Shown here piece by piece: positions 32,857-41,795 of a stretch of 64,000 bases of DNA. Origin of the DNA: Nocardia acididurans (GTDB lineage: Bacteria; Actinomycetota; Actinomycetes; Mycobacteriales; Mycobacteriaceae); NCBI RefSeq assembly GCF_016741815.1, contig NZ_JAERRJ010000006.1, forward strand, positions 434,001 through 498,000, written 5' to 3'. How positions within the stretch are numbered: the stretch's first letter is position 1; every line of letters begins with the position of its first letter. The notes under the pieces were generated by a model that searched no databases, was not told where the DNA came from, and saw only the letters and a program-made list of their open reading frames with translations. A program made the translations under genes and the position numbers.

Positions 32857-34224
32857 TTGGATACACGTGAGTTGCCCCGGGTGTGCGTCATCGGCGCCGG
32901 ACCGTCGGGAATCACCGCCGCCAAGCGGCTCGCCGAATACGGCATCCCCTTCGATTGCTACGAGGCCTCCGACGAGGTGGGCGGCAACTGGTACTACCGG
33001 AACCCGAACGGGATGTCGGCCTGCTATCAGAGCCTGCACATCGACACCTCGAAATTCCGGCTGGCGTTCGAGGACTATCCCGCTCCGGAGGAGTGGCCGG
33101 ATTTCCCGCACCACACCCAATTGCACGAGTACTTCAAGGATTACGTCGATCATTTCGGAATCCGCGATCGAATCCACTTCTCCACCAAGGTGATCGGGGC
33201 CGAGCGGGACGCCGACGGCCTGTGGGTGATCACCACGAACACCGGCCGCACCGAGGTCTACGACGTGCTGCTGGTGTGCAACGGCCACCACTGGGATCCC
33301 CGGATGCCCGACTACCCGGGCGAATTCGACGGCGTCCTCATGCATTCGCACGCCTACAACGACCCGTTCGACCCGATCGATATGCGTGGCAAGCGAATCG
33401 TCGTGGTGGGTATGGGCAATTCGGGCCTGGACATCGCCACCGAACTGTCACAGCGCTTCATCGCCTCGAAGTTCTTCCTGTCCGCGCGCCGCGGCGTCTG
33501 GGTGCTGCCCAAGTACGTGAACGGCAAGGTCGGCGACAAGCAGTCGGTGCCGCCGTGGATGCCGCCCAAGCTGGCGCTGAAACTCAAGCAGCGCTTCGTG
33601 GTCAAGAATCGCGGGCACATGGAGGATTACGGCCTGCCCAAGCCGGATCACCTGCCGTTCGAAGCGCATCCGTCGGCCAGTGAGGAATTCCTGCACCGCG
33701 CGGGTTGTGGTGACATCACCTTCAAGCCCGCCATCTCGAAGCTGGACGGAAATCGGGTCCACTTCGCCGACGGCACCGTGGAGGAGGTCGATGTGGTGTT
33801 GTGCGCCACCGGATATCACATCAGCTTCCCGTTCTTCTCCGATGCGAAGCTGCTCCCGGACGCGAGCAACAAGCTCCCGCTGTGGCGGCAGATGGTGAAG
33901 CCGGGCGTGGACAATCTCTTCTATCTGGGCCTGGCGCAGCCCATGCCGACGCTGGTGAATTTCGCCGAGCAGCAGTCGAAGCTGGTGGCCGCGTATCTGA
34001 CCGGCAACTACCGGCTGCCCTCGGAGACCGAGATGAACGCGGGCATCCGCGAGGTCGAGGAGAATCGTTCGGACCGGTACTACGATTCGCCGCGCCACAC
34101 CATCCAGATCGAATTCGAGCCCTACGTCCGGGATCTGCAGAAGGAGATCGCCCGGGGCGCGAAGCGCGCCGCCACCTACGGCTACCAACTCCCGATCCCG
34201 GCCCGCGCGGCCGCCCGAGTCTGA
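32857..34224 (+). CDS. Flavin-containing monooxygenase
   Basis: A 455-residue class-B flavin monooxygenase using FAD, NADPH and oxygen. FAD motif GAGPSG is at 13-18 and NADPH motif GMGNSG at 185-190. The signature F157-x-G159-x3-H163-x3-Y167 is the FMO form, not the Baeyer-Villiger form, which ends in W-P/D; the next residue is Asn, not the common Lys/Arg. It probably oxygenates a ketone, amine or sulfur compound. The TTG start has AGGAG eight bases upstream. First gene of a five-gene operon. Confidence 0.88.
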   Translation: MDTRELPRVCVIGAGPSGITAAKRLAEYGIPFDCYEASDEVGGNWYYRNPNGMSACYQSLHIDTSKFRLAFEDYPAPEEWPDFPHHTQLHEYFKDYVDHFGIRDRIHFSTKVIGAERDADGLWVITTNTGRTEVYDVLLVCNGHHWDPRMPDYPGEFDGVLMHSHAYNDPFDPIDMRGKRIVVVGMGNSGLDIATELSQRFIASKFFLSARRGVWVLPKYVNGKVGDKQSVPPWMPPKLALKLKQRFVVKNRGHMEDYGLPKPDHLPFEAHPSASEEFLHRAGCGDITFKPAISKLDGNRVHFADGTVEEVDVVLCATGYHISFPFFSDAKLLPDASNKLPLWRQMVKPGVDNLFYLGLAQPMPTLVNFAEQQSKLVAAYLTGNYRLPSETEMNAGIREVEENRSDRYYDSPRHTIQIEFEPYVRDLQKEIARGAKRAATYGYQLPIPARAAARV

Positions 34225-34237
34225 GAGGGCGGAACAG

Positions 34238-35389
34238 ATGAGCGACGTGGCCGGCTTCTGCGCCGACGAATTCGCCGGTGTCCGGGCGGCATTCACCGAA
34301 CAGGTGGAGTCCGGGGCCGAACTGGGCGCCTCCCTGTGTGTGACCGTGAACGGCGAATCCGTGGTGGACCTGTGGGGCGGCCACGCCGACCCGGAACGGC
34401 AGACGCCCTGGGGCGAGGACACCCTGGTCAACACCTTCTCCATCTCCAAGACCATGGTCGCCCTGTGCGCCCTGCTGCTGGTCGACCGTGGCGAGCTGGA
34501 TGTCTACGAGAAGGTCGCGCACTACTGGCCCGAGTTCGCCGCCAACGGCAAGGCCGATATCGAAGTGCGGCACCTGCTTTCGCACACCTCCGGCGTCTCG
34601 GGCTGGGAAGCGCCGATCGAACTCGCGGACATCTACGACCTGCAGACCTCCACCGCGCGCCTGGCCGCGCAGTCGGCTTGGTGGGAGCCGGGCACCGCGT
34701 CCGGATATCACGCCCTCAATTACGGGCATCTGGTCGGCGAGGTGATCCGCCGCATCACCGGCCGTACCCTCGGCGCGTTCTTCGCCGAGGAGCTGGCCGT
34801 GCCGCTGCGGGCCGATTTCCGGATCGGCACCGGCCCAGCCGATTTCGACCGCATCGCCACCCTGGTGCCGCCGGAGTTCGGTGAGTTCGACCAGTCCCTG
34901 ATCCCCAAGGACACCGTCCTCTACAAGACCCTCTTCCAGCCCCTGCTGGATTTCGCCGAATGCGGTACCCCGGGCTGGCGGCAGGCGGAGATCGGCGCGG
35001 TGAACGGTCACGGCAATGCGCGTTCCATCGCCCGCATCCAGTCGATCATCAGCAATGGCGGCGAGCTGGCAGGCCGGAAGTTCCTGTCGGACAAGACGAT
35101 AGACCTCATCTTCGAGCAGCAGTCCGATGGTGTGGATCAGGCGATTCTGGTGCCGCTGCGGTTCGGTATCGGTTACGGTCTGCCGCAGCAACAGACCGTT
35201 CCACATGTTCCTGATGGCCGGGTGTGCTGGTGGGGCGGGCTGGGCGGCTCGATGGTGGTCAACGACCTGGAGCACCGGGTCACCGTCGCCTACGCCATGA
35301 ACCGCATGGCTCCCGGACTGATCGGCTCGGAGCGCGCCGATGCCTACCTGCAAGCCACATTCGATGTCGTTCGAGGACGTGAATCATGA
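34238..35389 (+). CDS. Serine esterase/beta-lactamase-like hydrolase (EstB type)
   Basis: A 383-residue class-C beta-lactamase-fold protein. The nucleophile motif SISK places serine 68 and lysine 71; tyrosine 157 in SGYHALNYG is the likely base. HTSGVSGW at 116-123 and WWGGLGGSMVV near the end are typical of this esterase group. No signal peptide, so it is cytosolic and an esterase is more likely than a beta-lactamase. In this operon it could hydrolyse an ester or amide made or taken up by the pathway. It overlaps the next gene by four bases (ATGA). Confidence 0.85.
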   Translation: MSDVAGFCADEFAGVRAAFTEQVESGAELGASLCVTVNGESVVDLWGGHADPERQTPWGEDTLVNTFSISKTMVALCALLLVDRGELDVYEKVAHYWPEFAANGKADIEVRHLLSHTSGVSGWEAPIELADIYDLQTSTARLAAQSAWWEPGTASGYHALNYGHLVGEVIRRITGRTLGAFFAEELAVPLRADFRIGTGPADFDRIATLVPPEFGEFDQSLIPKDTVLYKTLFQPLLDFAECGTPGWRQAEIGAVNGHGNARSIARIQSIISNGGELAGRKFLSDKTIDLIFEQQSDGVDQAILVPLRFGIGYGLPQQQTVPHVPDGRVCWWGGLGGSMVVNDLEHRVTVAYAMNRMAPGLIGSERADAYLQATFDVVRGRES

Positions 35390-37044
35390 CCAATGCCGTT
35401 GACCTGCAAGCACTCGCGGCCCAGATCGCGGGCAAGCTCACCGGTCCCGGCGGGCCGTTCGAGATCACCGTGGAATCCGTGCTGGGCGCGCCCATCCCGG
35501 TGTTCCGCGAGCGCCGCCGCAACCTGCTCGAAATCCTGGACGCCTCCAAGGAATTGGGCGACCGGGACTACCTGGTCGCGGGGGAGAACCGCTACACCTT
35601 CGCCCGGCACCACGAGGCGGCGGGCGCGCTGGCGGCGGCGCTGGCGCAGCGCTACGGCATCGGAAAGGGCGACCGCGTCGGCATTCTCGCCGCCAACGGC
35701 CCCGAATGGGTGCTGACCTTCTGGGCCGCACAGCGCCTGGGCGCGATCCCGGTCGGCTACAACGCCTGGTGGGCGCCGCGCGAGATCTCCTACGGCCTCG
35801 AGCACACCCAGCCGGTGGTGGTGGTCGCCGACGCCAAACGCGCGGAGGCGCTGGCCGAGACCGGAACCCGCATCCCGGTGCTCACCATGGACCACGACCT
35901 GCCCACCCTCGTCGCCGAATACACGGGCGAGTACCCGGAAACCGCGCTGTCCGAAGAGGATCCGGCCTGCATCCTCTACACCAGCGGCACCACCGGCCGC
36001 CCCAAGGGCGTGGTGCACTCGCATCGGAACATGGTGGCGGTCAGCGACTATCACCGTTTCACCGATGCGTTCGCGGCCGGTTTCCGCGGCCTGCCGTGGG
36101 ACGGCAGTCCGACCGATCGCCGCTTCCTGATCAGTTCGCCGCTGTTCCACATCGCGAGCCTGCACAACCTGGTGATCCCGCGCATCGTCACCGGCGACGC
36201 CGTGATCTTCCCCAGCGGCGGTTTCGAAGCCGACAAGATCCTGCGCCTGATCGAATCCGAGCGCATCACCAACTGGGGTGCCGTGCCGACCATGGCCAGC
36301 CGCCTGCTCGACGAGGACCTGTCCCGATACGACCTGTCCTCGCTGGCCGCGTTCTCCCTCAACGCCGCACCGTCCTCGCCCGCCCTGCAGCAGCGCCTGC
36401 GCGAGCGCCTGCCGGTCGCCCAGGTAGCTCTGACCACCAGCTACGGCTGCACCGAGAGCGGCACCGCCGCCACCGTCGCCACCCCCATGGAACTGCTGGC
36501 GAACCCGGAGACGGTGGGCCGCGCCATTGTCGGCGTCTCGATCGAGGTCCGCGATCCCGAGGGCAAGGTGGTGCCGGACGGCACCGAAGGCGAGATCTGC
36601 GTGCGCAGCCCGTACGTCATGCTCGGCTACTGGAACGACGAGGCCGCCACCAAGGCCGCCATCGACGAGAACCGCTGGCTGCGCACCGGCGACTTCGGCT
36701 TCCTGCGCGAGGGCCGCCTCCAGATGGCCGGTCGCCGTTCGGATCTCATCCTGCGGGGCGGCGAGAACGTCTACCCGACCGAGATCGAGAACGCCCTCGA
36801 CGAGCATCCGGCCGTCCAGGAGTCCGCCGTGATCGGCGTCCCGCACGAGGATCTGGGCCAGGAGGTGGCGGCCATCGTCGTCGTCACCGACCCGGAGTCG
36901 CTCACCGCGGACGAACTGCGCGACCATGTGGCGCAGCGGCTGGCCTACTTCAAGGTGCCCGCGCGCTGGCTGATCACCTCGGATGCGCTGCCGCGCAATG
37001 CCACCGGCAAGGTGCTGCGCCGCGAACTGTCGCTGGGGGAGTGA
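35386..37044 (+). CDS. AMP-forming acyl-CoA synthetase
   Basis: A 552-residue ANL-family ligase that activates a carboxylic acid with ATP and CoA. The phosphate loop YTSGTTGRPKG is at about 198-208, TTSYGCTES near 346 is the core motif, and GRRSDLILRGGENVYP near 448-463 is the hinge; the C-terminal lysine is in NATGKVLRRE. This is the fatty-acid/aromatic-acid group; the acid is unknown. Translationally coupled to the esterase and 6 bases before the amidohydrolase. Confidence 0.93.
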   Translation: MTNAVDLQALAAQIAGKLTGPGGPFEITVESVLGAPIPVFRERRRNLLEILDASKELGDRDYLVAGENRYTFARHHEAAGALAAALAQRYGIGKGDRVGILAANGPEWVLTFWAAQRLGAIPVGYNAWWAPREISYGLEHTQPVVVVADAKRAEALAETGTRIPVLTMDHDLPTLVAEYTGEYPETALSEEDPACILYTSGTTGRPKGVVHSHRNMVAVSDYHRFTDAFAAGFRGLPWDGSPTDRRFLISSPLFHIASLHNLVIPRIVTGDAVIFPSGGFEADKILRLIESERITNWGAVPTMASRLLDEDLSRYDLSSLAAFSLNAAPSSPALQQRLRERLPVAQVALTTSYGCTESGTAATVATPMELLANPETVGRAIVGVSIEVRDPEGKVVPDGTEGEICVRSPYVMLGYWNDEAATKAAIDENRWLRTGDFGFLREGRLQMAGRRSDLILRGGENVYPTEIENALDEHPAVQESAVIGVPHEDLGQEVAAIVVVTDPESLTADELRDHVAQRLAYFKVPARWLITSDALPRNATGKVLRRELSLGE

Positions 37045-37050
37045 GAACCC

Positions 37051-38796
37051 GTGTACGACACCATCATCAAGAACGGCCGCTGGTTCGACGGCACCGGCGG
37101 GCCCTCGGCCATGCGCCATCTCGGCATCCGGGACGGCCGGGTCGCCACGGTGAGCGCGGAGGCTCTCGACGAAACCGGTTGCGGCCGTGTCATAGACGCC
37201 ACCGGGCAGTGGGTGCTGCCGGGCATGGTCGACATCCACACCCACTACGACGTGGAGGTGCTGCTGGATCCGACCCTGTCGGAGTCGCTGCGGCACGGCA
37301 TCACCACGGTGCTGCTCGGCTCGTGTTCGCTGTCCACCGTCCATGTCGGCGGCGCGGACGCGGGCGACCTGTTCGGCCGCGTGGAGGCGATCCCGCGCAA
37401 GCATGTGGTCGAGGCGGTGGACGGGCTCAAGACCTGGAACAGCGCGCACGGCTATGTGCGGGCGCTGGAATCCCTGCCGCTCGGCCCGAATATCGCCGCC
37501 TTCATCGGGCATTCGGATATCCGGGCCGCGCAGATGGGCCTGGAACGCGCCACCAGCCCGGACGAGACGCCCACCGAATCCGAGCTGAAGGCCATGGAGC
37601 ACAAGCTGAACGAGGCACTCGACGCCGGCTTCGTCGGCATGTCCTCGCAGCAGCTCATGTTCGACAAGCTCGACGGTGAGGTGTGCCGGTCGCGCACCCT
37701 GCCGTCCACCTACGCGACCACACGGGAACGGCGGCGGCTCAACCGGATTCTGCGTGACCGCCGGCGGACGCTGCAGGGCGGCCCGGATGTGGCGCGCCCG
37801 CAGAGCCTGGTCGCCATGGCCGCCTCCAGCCTCGGCATCTTCCGGCCGAACCTGAAGGTGAGCCTGCTCTCGGCCGCCGATATCAAGGCGATTCCCGGTG
37901 TGGTGCACATCTTCCCGCTCATCGCGAAGGTGCTGAACCGGCTCGGCGGCGACTTCCGCTGGCAGCATCTGCCGGTGCCGTTCGAGGTGTACTCCGACGG
38001 CATCGACCTGCCGGTGTTCGAGGAATTCGGCTCCGGCGCAGCGGCATTGCACCTGTCGAATCAGCTGGAGCAGCGCCACGACCTGCTGGCGGACGAGAAC
38101 TACCGGCGCTGGTTCCGCAAGGACTACGACAAGAAGTGGGGTCCGCGCGTCTGGCACCGCGACTTCTTCGACGCCGAGATCACCGAATGCCCGGACGCGA
38201 GTGTCGTCGGCAAGACCTTCGGCCAGGTGGGCGTGGATCGCGGCGGCGTGCACCCGGTCGACGCCTTCCTGGATCTGGTGGTGGAACACGGGTCCAAGGT
38301 GCGCTGGCGCACCACCATCTCCAATCACCGCCCCGAGGTGCTCGACCGCCTGGCCGCCGATCCCAGTGTGCAGCTGGGCTTCTCGGACGCGGGCGCGCAT
38401 CTGCGCAATATGGCCTTCTACAACTTCGGCCTGCGCCTGCTGAAGCGGGTGCACCAGGCCCAGCAGGCCGGCCGGCCGTTCATGACCGTCGAGCACGCCG
38501 TGCACCGCGTCACCGGCGAGCTGGCCGACTGGTACGACCTGGACGCCGGCCACCTGCGCGCAGGCGACCGCGCCGACGTGGTGATCGTCGACCCGGCCCG
38601 CCTGGACGACAGCCTGGACGCCTACGCCGAGAACCCGATTCCGGAGTTCGACGGCCTGTCCCGCATGGTGAACCGCAACGACGCCACCGTCACCGCCGTC
38701 CTGGTGAACGGTGCGCCCGTCTTCGGCCTGGGCGAGAAGGCCCCGGACCTCGGCAAGAACCGCATCGGCGAATTCCTGCGCGCCGGACGCCGCTGA
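37051..38796 (+). CDS. Amidohydrolase, D-aminoacylase-like
   Basis: A 581-residue metal-dependent amidohydrolase. The metal pair HTHYD is at about 63-67, GSCSLS near 90 is where D-aminoacylases have a metal-binding cysteine, and SDAGAHLR near 447-454 carries the catalytic aspartate. The C-terminal strands (GDRADVVIVDP) are the usual composite domain. Relatives cut N-acyl-D-amino acids, but many members have other substrates. A purine-rich GGGGAG precedes the GTG start. It may release an acid or amine for the ligase next to it. Confidence 0.88.
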   Translation: MYDTIIKNGRWFDGTGGPSAMRHLGIRDGRVATVSAEALDETGCGRVIDATGQWVLPGMVDIHTHYDVEVLLDPTLSESLRHGITTVLLGSCSLSTVHVGGADAGDLFGRVEAIPRKHVVEAVDGLKTWNSAHGYVRALESLPLGPNIAAFIGHSDIRAAQMGLERATSPDETPTESELKAMEHKLNEALDAGFVGMSSQQLMFDKLDGEVCRSRTLPSTYATTRERRRLNRILRDRRRTLQGGPDVARPQSLVAMAASSLGIFRPNLKVSLLSAADIKAIPGVVHIFPLIAKVLNRLGGDFRWQHLPVPFEVYSDGIDLPVFEEFGSGAAALHLSNQLEQRHDLLADENYRRWFRKDYDKKWGPRVWHRDFFDAEITECPDASVVGKTFGQVGVDRGGVHPVDAFLDLVVEHGSKVRWRTTISNHRPEVLDRLAADPSVQLGFSDAGAHLRNMAFYNFGLRLLKRVHQAQQAGRPFMTVEHAVHRVTGELADWYDLDAGHLRAGDRADVVIVDPARLDDSLDAYAENPIPEFDGLSRMVNRNDATVTAVLVNGAPVFGLGEKAPDLGKNRIGEFLRAGRR

Positions 38797-38822
38797 GCCG
38801 CTCCAATTTCGAGGAGTTTCCT

Positions 38823-39605
38823 TTGAGCACAGCACGATTCGACGGCCGCGCAGCGGTCGTCACCGGTGCCGCCTCCGGCATCGGTTCGGCCATCGCCACC
38901 GCCCTGGTGGCCGAGGGCGCACGGGTCGCGGGCTTCGATATCGACGAGGCCGGATTGCGGAAGAAGGCGGCCGAACTGGGCGACGCCTTCCTCCCGATCA
39001 CCGCCGATGTGACGGTCGAAGCGCAGATCGAGGCGGGAATCGCCACGGTCGCAGCGACATTCGGCCGCCTGGACGCCGCCCTCAACGTGGCCGGTGGCTC
39101 CCGGATCGGCGCGATCACCGATCTCGCCGAATCCGATTGGGATTTCACCGTCGACCTGGTGCAGAAGAGTGTCTTCCTGTGCACCAAGCACGAAGCCCGC
39201 CTGATGCGCGACTTCGCGAACGGCGGTGCGATCGTGAACATCTCGTCCCTGGACGGCCGCATTCCCATGCCCGGCGGCAGCCCGTACGCCACCGGCAAGG
39301 CGGGCGTGGTCATGTTCTCCAAGAACGCGGCCCTGGAATTGGCACAGCATCGCATCCGCGTCAATTCGGTGCTCCCGGGCCTGGTGGACACCCCGCTGGT
39401 GGCCGCCATCATGGGTTACGAGCCCGCGAAACAGATGTTCCTGGAACGCATTCCGCTGGGCACGGCCGCCACTCCGGAGCAGGTGGCAGGCCCCTGCCTG
39501 TTCCTGGCCAGCGATGACGCCTCCTACATCACCGGCACCGAACTGGTGGTGGACGGCGGTTGGGAGATCAGCAATTTCCCCAACCTCGCGAAACTCGCGG
39601 GTTGA
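38823..39605 (+). CDS. Short-chain dehydrogenase/reductase
   Basis: A 260-residue classical SDR. The cofactor motif TGAASGIG is at 14-21, aspartates after strand two (FDIDEAG) favour NAD, NVAGG follows, and the catalytic set is Ser142, Tyr155 and Lys159. The ending (GTELVVDGGWEISN) is the usual substrate side. The TTG start has GAGGAG nine bases upstream. Last gene of the monooxygenase operon; it could oxidise an alcohol before the monooxygenase step or after hydrolysis. Confidence 0.92.
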   Translation: MSTARFDGRAAVVTGAASGIGSAIATALVAEGARVAGFDIDEAGLRKKAAELGDAFLPITADVTVEAQIEAGIATVAATFGRLDAALNVAGGSRIGAITDLAESDWDFTVDLVQKSVFLCTKHEARLMRDFANGGAIVNISSLDGRIPMPGGSPYATGKAGVVMFSKNAALELAQHRIRVNSVLPGLVDTPLVAAIMGYEPAKQMFLERIPLGTAATPEQVAGPCLFLASDDASYITGTELVVDGGWEISNFPNLAKLAG

Positions 39606-39632
39606 TCCGGTCCGCGGGGTACGAGCGGCAGG

Positions 39633-40244
39633 CTAGCTCTGCTCCGCGGAATCCGAGGAATCCGAGGAATCCGTTGCGGCCCGTTCGTCATCCGCCATCG
39701 TGAACGCGCCGCCTTCGAGCCGCTTGATCAGCCCGCGCGTCCACCGCGCGCGGCTGTCGGCGGTGTCGAGCCACAGTCCGAGCACGGCCCCGACCGGTCC
39801 CCACTCCTCGAGGTCGGTGCCGGGTGGCAGGTGCGTGGTGATGCTCGCCCGCCACTGCGCCAGTTCCCGGGCTCGATCCCGCAGCAGCGCAAGGGCTTCC
39901 GCGCGCGGCAGGTCGTCGATGAACCCGACCGCCGCGGCCAGCTGATCGAGTCGCGGATCCCGGCTGGACAGCGCTGTCCGCAGCATTTCGAGGAATGCCC
40001 GCTCGCCCTCCGCGGTGATCTCGTATTCGATGCGCGGTGGCCCGCCCGCCGTGCTGGGGGCGGTGTCCTGTGCGGTCAGCAGGCCGTCCTTGGCCGCCGA
40101 TTTCAACGCGTGATACACCGATCCCGATGTGGCGCGCGCCCATTCGTGCGCGCCCCAGGACTCCAGATCCGTGCGCACCTGATACCCGTGCGCACGCCCG
40201 CGGCGGCGCACCGCACCGAGTACGAGCAACCGAACCGCGGACAT
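39633..40244 (-). CDS. PadR-family regulator
   Basis: A 203-residue PadR protein: an N-terminal winged helix (about 1-80, LLVLGAVRRRGRAHGYQVRT ... TSGSVYHALKSAAKDGLL) and a helical C-terminal dimer domain. The last 20 residues are Asp/Ser-rich. GGGAGAG precedes the ATG. It lies 34 bases after the glyoxalase gene and is probably read with it from the promoter containing the 16-bp palindrome at 40680. Likely a repressor released by a small toxic molecule. Confidence 0.88.
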   Translation of the reverse strand: MSAVRLLVLGAVRRRGRAHGYQVRTDLESWGAHEWARATSGSVYHALKSAAKDGLLTAQDTAPSTAGGPPRIEYEITAEGERAFLEMLRTALSSRDPRLDQLAAAVGFIDDLPRAEALALLRDRARELAQWRASITTHLPPGTDLEEWGPVGAVLGLWLDTADSRARWTRGLIKRLEGGAFTMADDERAATDSSDSSDSAEQS

Positions 40245-40278
40245 GCGTCTCTCCCTTACCTTTTCAGCGTGCCTGTGC

Positions 40279-40665
40279 TCAGGCGGGTGTGCTCACCCAC
40301 CACAGCGTGCCGAACGGATCCACGAATCCGCCCAGGCGGCTTCCATCCTCCTGAACGCTCACCGCCGCGGCTTCGGTGGCCCCGCCCGCCAGCGCGCGCT
40401 CGTGGGCCGCGTCCGCATCGGGCACGGTGGCCCACAGCTGGACGTGCACCGGTTCCGCGGGGGAGCTCAGGCACCGCCCGCCCGTCGGCCCGGAGTCGGC
40501 GCAGAACACCGAGGCGTCCCCGATTCGAGCCTCGGCGTGGACCAAACGCGCCGGATCCGTTGCCAGCGGCACCATTTCGACAATCTCGGCTTCGAAGGCC
40601 CGCTCCAGGAACGCGCGGTACGCGCGGGCGTCGTCCACCATCACATAGGGAGTTACTGCGGTCAT
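40279..40665 (-). CDS. Glyoxalase/bleomycin-resistance (VOC, PhnB-like) protein
   Basis: A 128-residue vicinal-oxygen-chelate protein. It has the PhnB-like order: TPYVMVDDARAYRAFLERAF, then HAEARIGDASVF, then a second module ending DPFGTLWWVSTP. These proteins bind metal or small molecules; many give resistance by binding toxins. ATG at 40665 is chosen for the AAGGAG eight bases upstream, which overlaps nothing else. The palindrome at 40680-40695 lies just before that site. Confidence 0.85.
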   Translation of the reverse strand: MTAVTPYVMVDDARAYRAFLERAFEAEIVEMVPLATDPARLVHAEARIGDASVFCADSGPTGGRCLSSPAEPVHVQLWATVPDADAAHERALAGGATEAAAVSVQEDGSRLGGFVDPFGTLWWVSTPA

Positions 40666-40679
40666 CACAATCTCCTTAC

Positions 40680-40695
40680 TAGCCAAATTTGGCTA
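40680..40695. promoter_or_regulatory. 16-bp palindrome, candidate PadR operator
   Basis: TAGCCAAATTTGGCTA is a perfect palindrome 15 bases before the glyoxalase start, next to its ribosome site. A dimeric regulator bound here would block the glyoxalase-padR transcript, so autoregulation by PadR is likely. Confidence 0.75.
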
Positions 40696-40846
40696 CTCGA
40701 GATTAGCGCGGAGACGGGCTCCGCGACACCGCCGGTTCCGCAGTGTTCAGCGAATGGCCACCTGTGCGTCGCCTGCCGTCCATCGGTGCCGGGAACTCCC
40801 GATTGGTGTCCGTTCTGTCCGCTACCTGAAGCTCATCGGAGGCGGC

Positions 40847-41104
40847 ATGACCGAGAGCCCCGTCGCCCGTGCCGAGAACGTCCGCGGCGAACCGCCCCTC
40901 GACGCCCGAACGGCCCTGCGTGCCGCCGCCGCGCGGCTCACCGAGGAGTTCGGCGACCGCATCCCGTCCGGCACCGTGGACAGCCTGGTCCGCGCCGCCT
41001 ACGACCGGGTCGCGAGCCAGGCCACCGTGGAGGTCTTCCTTCCGCTGCTGGCCGAACGCGATGCCCGCCGGCGCCTGCAATCCCGCGCCGACGCGCCGTC
41101 GTAG
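40847..41104 (+). CDS. Small three-helix-bundle protein
   Basis: An 85-residue protein with GGAGG eight bases before the ATG. Residues about 20-80 form three helices (ARTALRAAAARLTEEFGDRI, GTVDSLVRAAYDRVAS, VFLPLLAERDARRRL). This resembles the three-helix-bundle dimerization proteins common in Nocardia and mycobacteria; their function is unknown. It stands alone between the glyoxalase unit and the next two genes. Confidence 0.75.
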   Translation: MTESPVARAENVRGEPPLDARTALRAAAARLTEEFGDRIPSGTVDSLVRAAYDRVASQATVEVFLPLLAERDARRRLQSRADAPS

Positions 41105-41156
41105 ACCCGCCGAATCCATCGAACAAAGGTTCGAATCTCGAGGTACCCTCATCGCC

Positions 41157-41795
41157 ATGGTCGTTTCCACGCGCGAGGAGCTGCACAGGATCCACCACGC
41201 CGGTCCGGGTACCCCGGCCCGAACCTTCCGCGCCCTGAACCTGCCACTACCCGATCCGGTGGAAGTGGCGCTGCTGCAACCGGATCCGGCCGACGCCCCC
41301 GCCCCCCGGCTACGCCCGGATACCCTGCTGCGCATCACCACTCAGGTCGGCGCGTACCTGCTGCTGGTGCAGGCGCTGGCCTACGACGATCCGGCCAAGC
41401 CCGGCGTCTGGGCCCAGCACCTGGCGCACCTGCACCAGAAGTACCAGCTCCCACCGGTTCTGCTGGTCGTGTGCCGCGACAAGGTCACCGCCATGTGGGC
41501 CGCGCACCCGCCCGAGATCGGCCTGCCGCACTGGCCCAGCCTGTCGGTCCGCCCGCTCACCCTCGGCCCGCACAACGTCCCCTTCGTCACCGACCCGAAG
41601 AAGGCGGCCAAAGACCTGCCCCTGGCGACACTGTCGGCCCTGGCCCATGCCACCGGCCCGCAACAGGCCGCGACCCTGCGCGCCCTCTCCCTGGCCCTGC
41701 GCCGAGCCACCTCCGAGGATCGCGCCCTCTTCGCCGAATTCGCCCGTCTCGCCCTCGAATCGGCCCCGCGGATCGAATCCGGAACGGCTTCGTGA
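41157..41795 (+). CDS. Conserved protein, possible Rpn/PD-(D/E)XK-like fold
   Basis: A 212-residue protein. The blocks STREELHRIHHAGP, FRALNLPLPDP, RPDTLLRI, YQLPPVLLVVCRDKVTAMWA and FVTDPKKAAKD match my memory of a large Streptomyces family of Rpn-like hypothetical proteins. In those I expect a Glu-x-Gln active pair after the first aspartate; here that spot reads VQALAY, so nuclease residues seem lost. It overlaps the next small gene by four bases (GTGA). Function unknown; the family call is from memory. Confidence 0.6.
   Translation: MVVSTREELHRIHHAGPGTPARTFRALNLPLPDPVEVALLQPDPADAPAPRLRPDTLLRITTQVGAYLLLVQALAYDDPAKPGVWAQHLAHLHQKYQLPPVLLVVCRDKVTAMWAAHPPEIGLPHWPSLSVRPLTLGPHNVPFVTDPKKAAKDLPLATLSALAHATGPQQAATLRALSLALRRATSEDRALFAEFARLALESAPRIESGTAS

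Noticed and set aside
35344..38835. 1,163-residue minus-strand open frame opposite the ligase and amidohydrolase
   Set aside because: It spans two intact catabolic genes on the other strand and shows no domain of its own.
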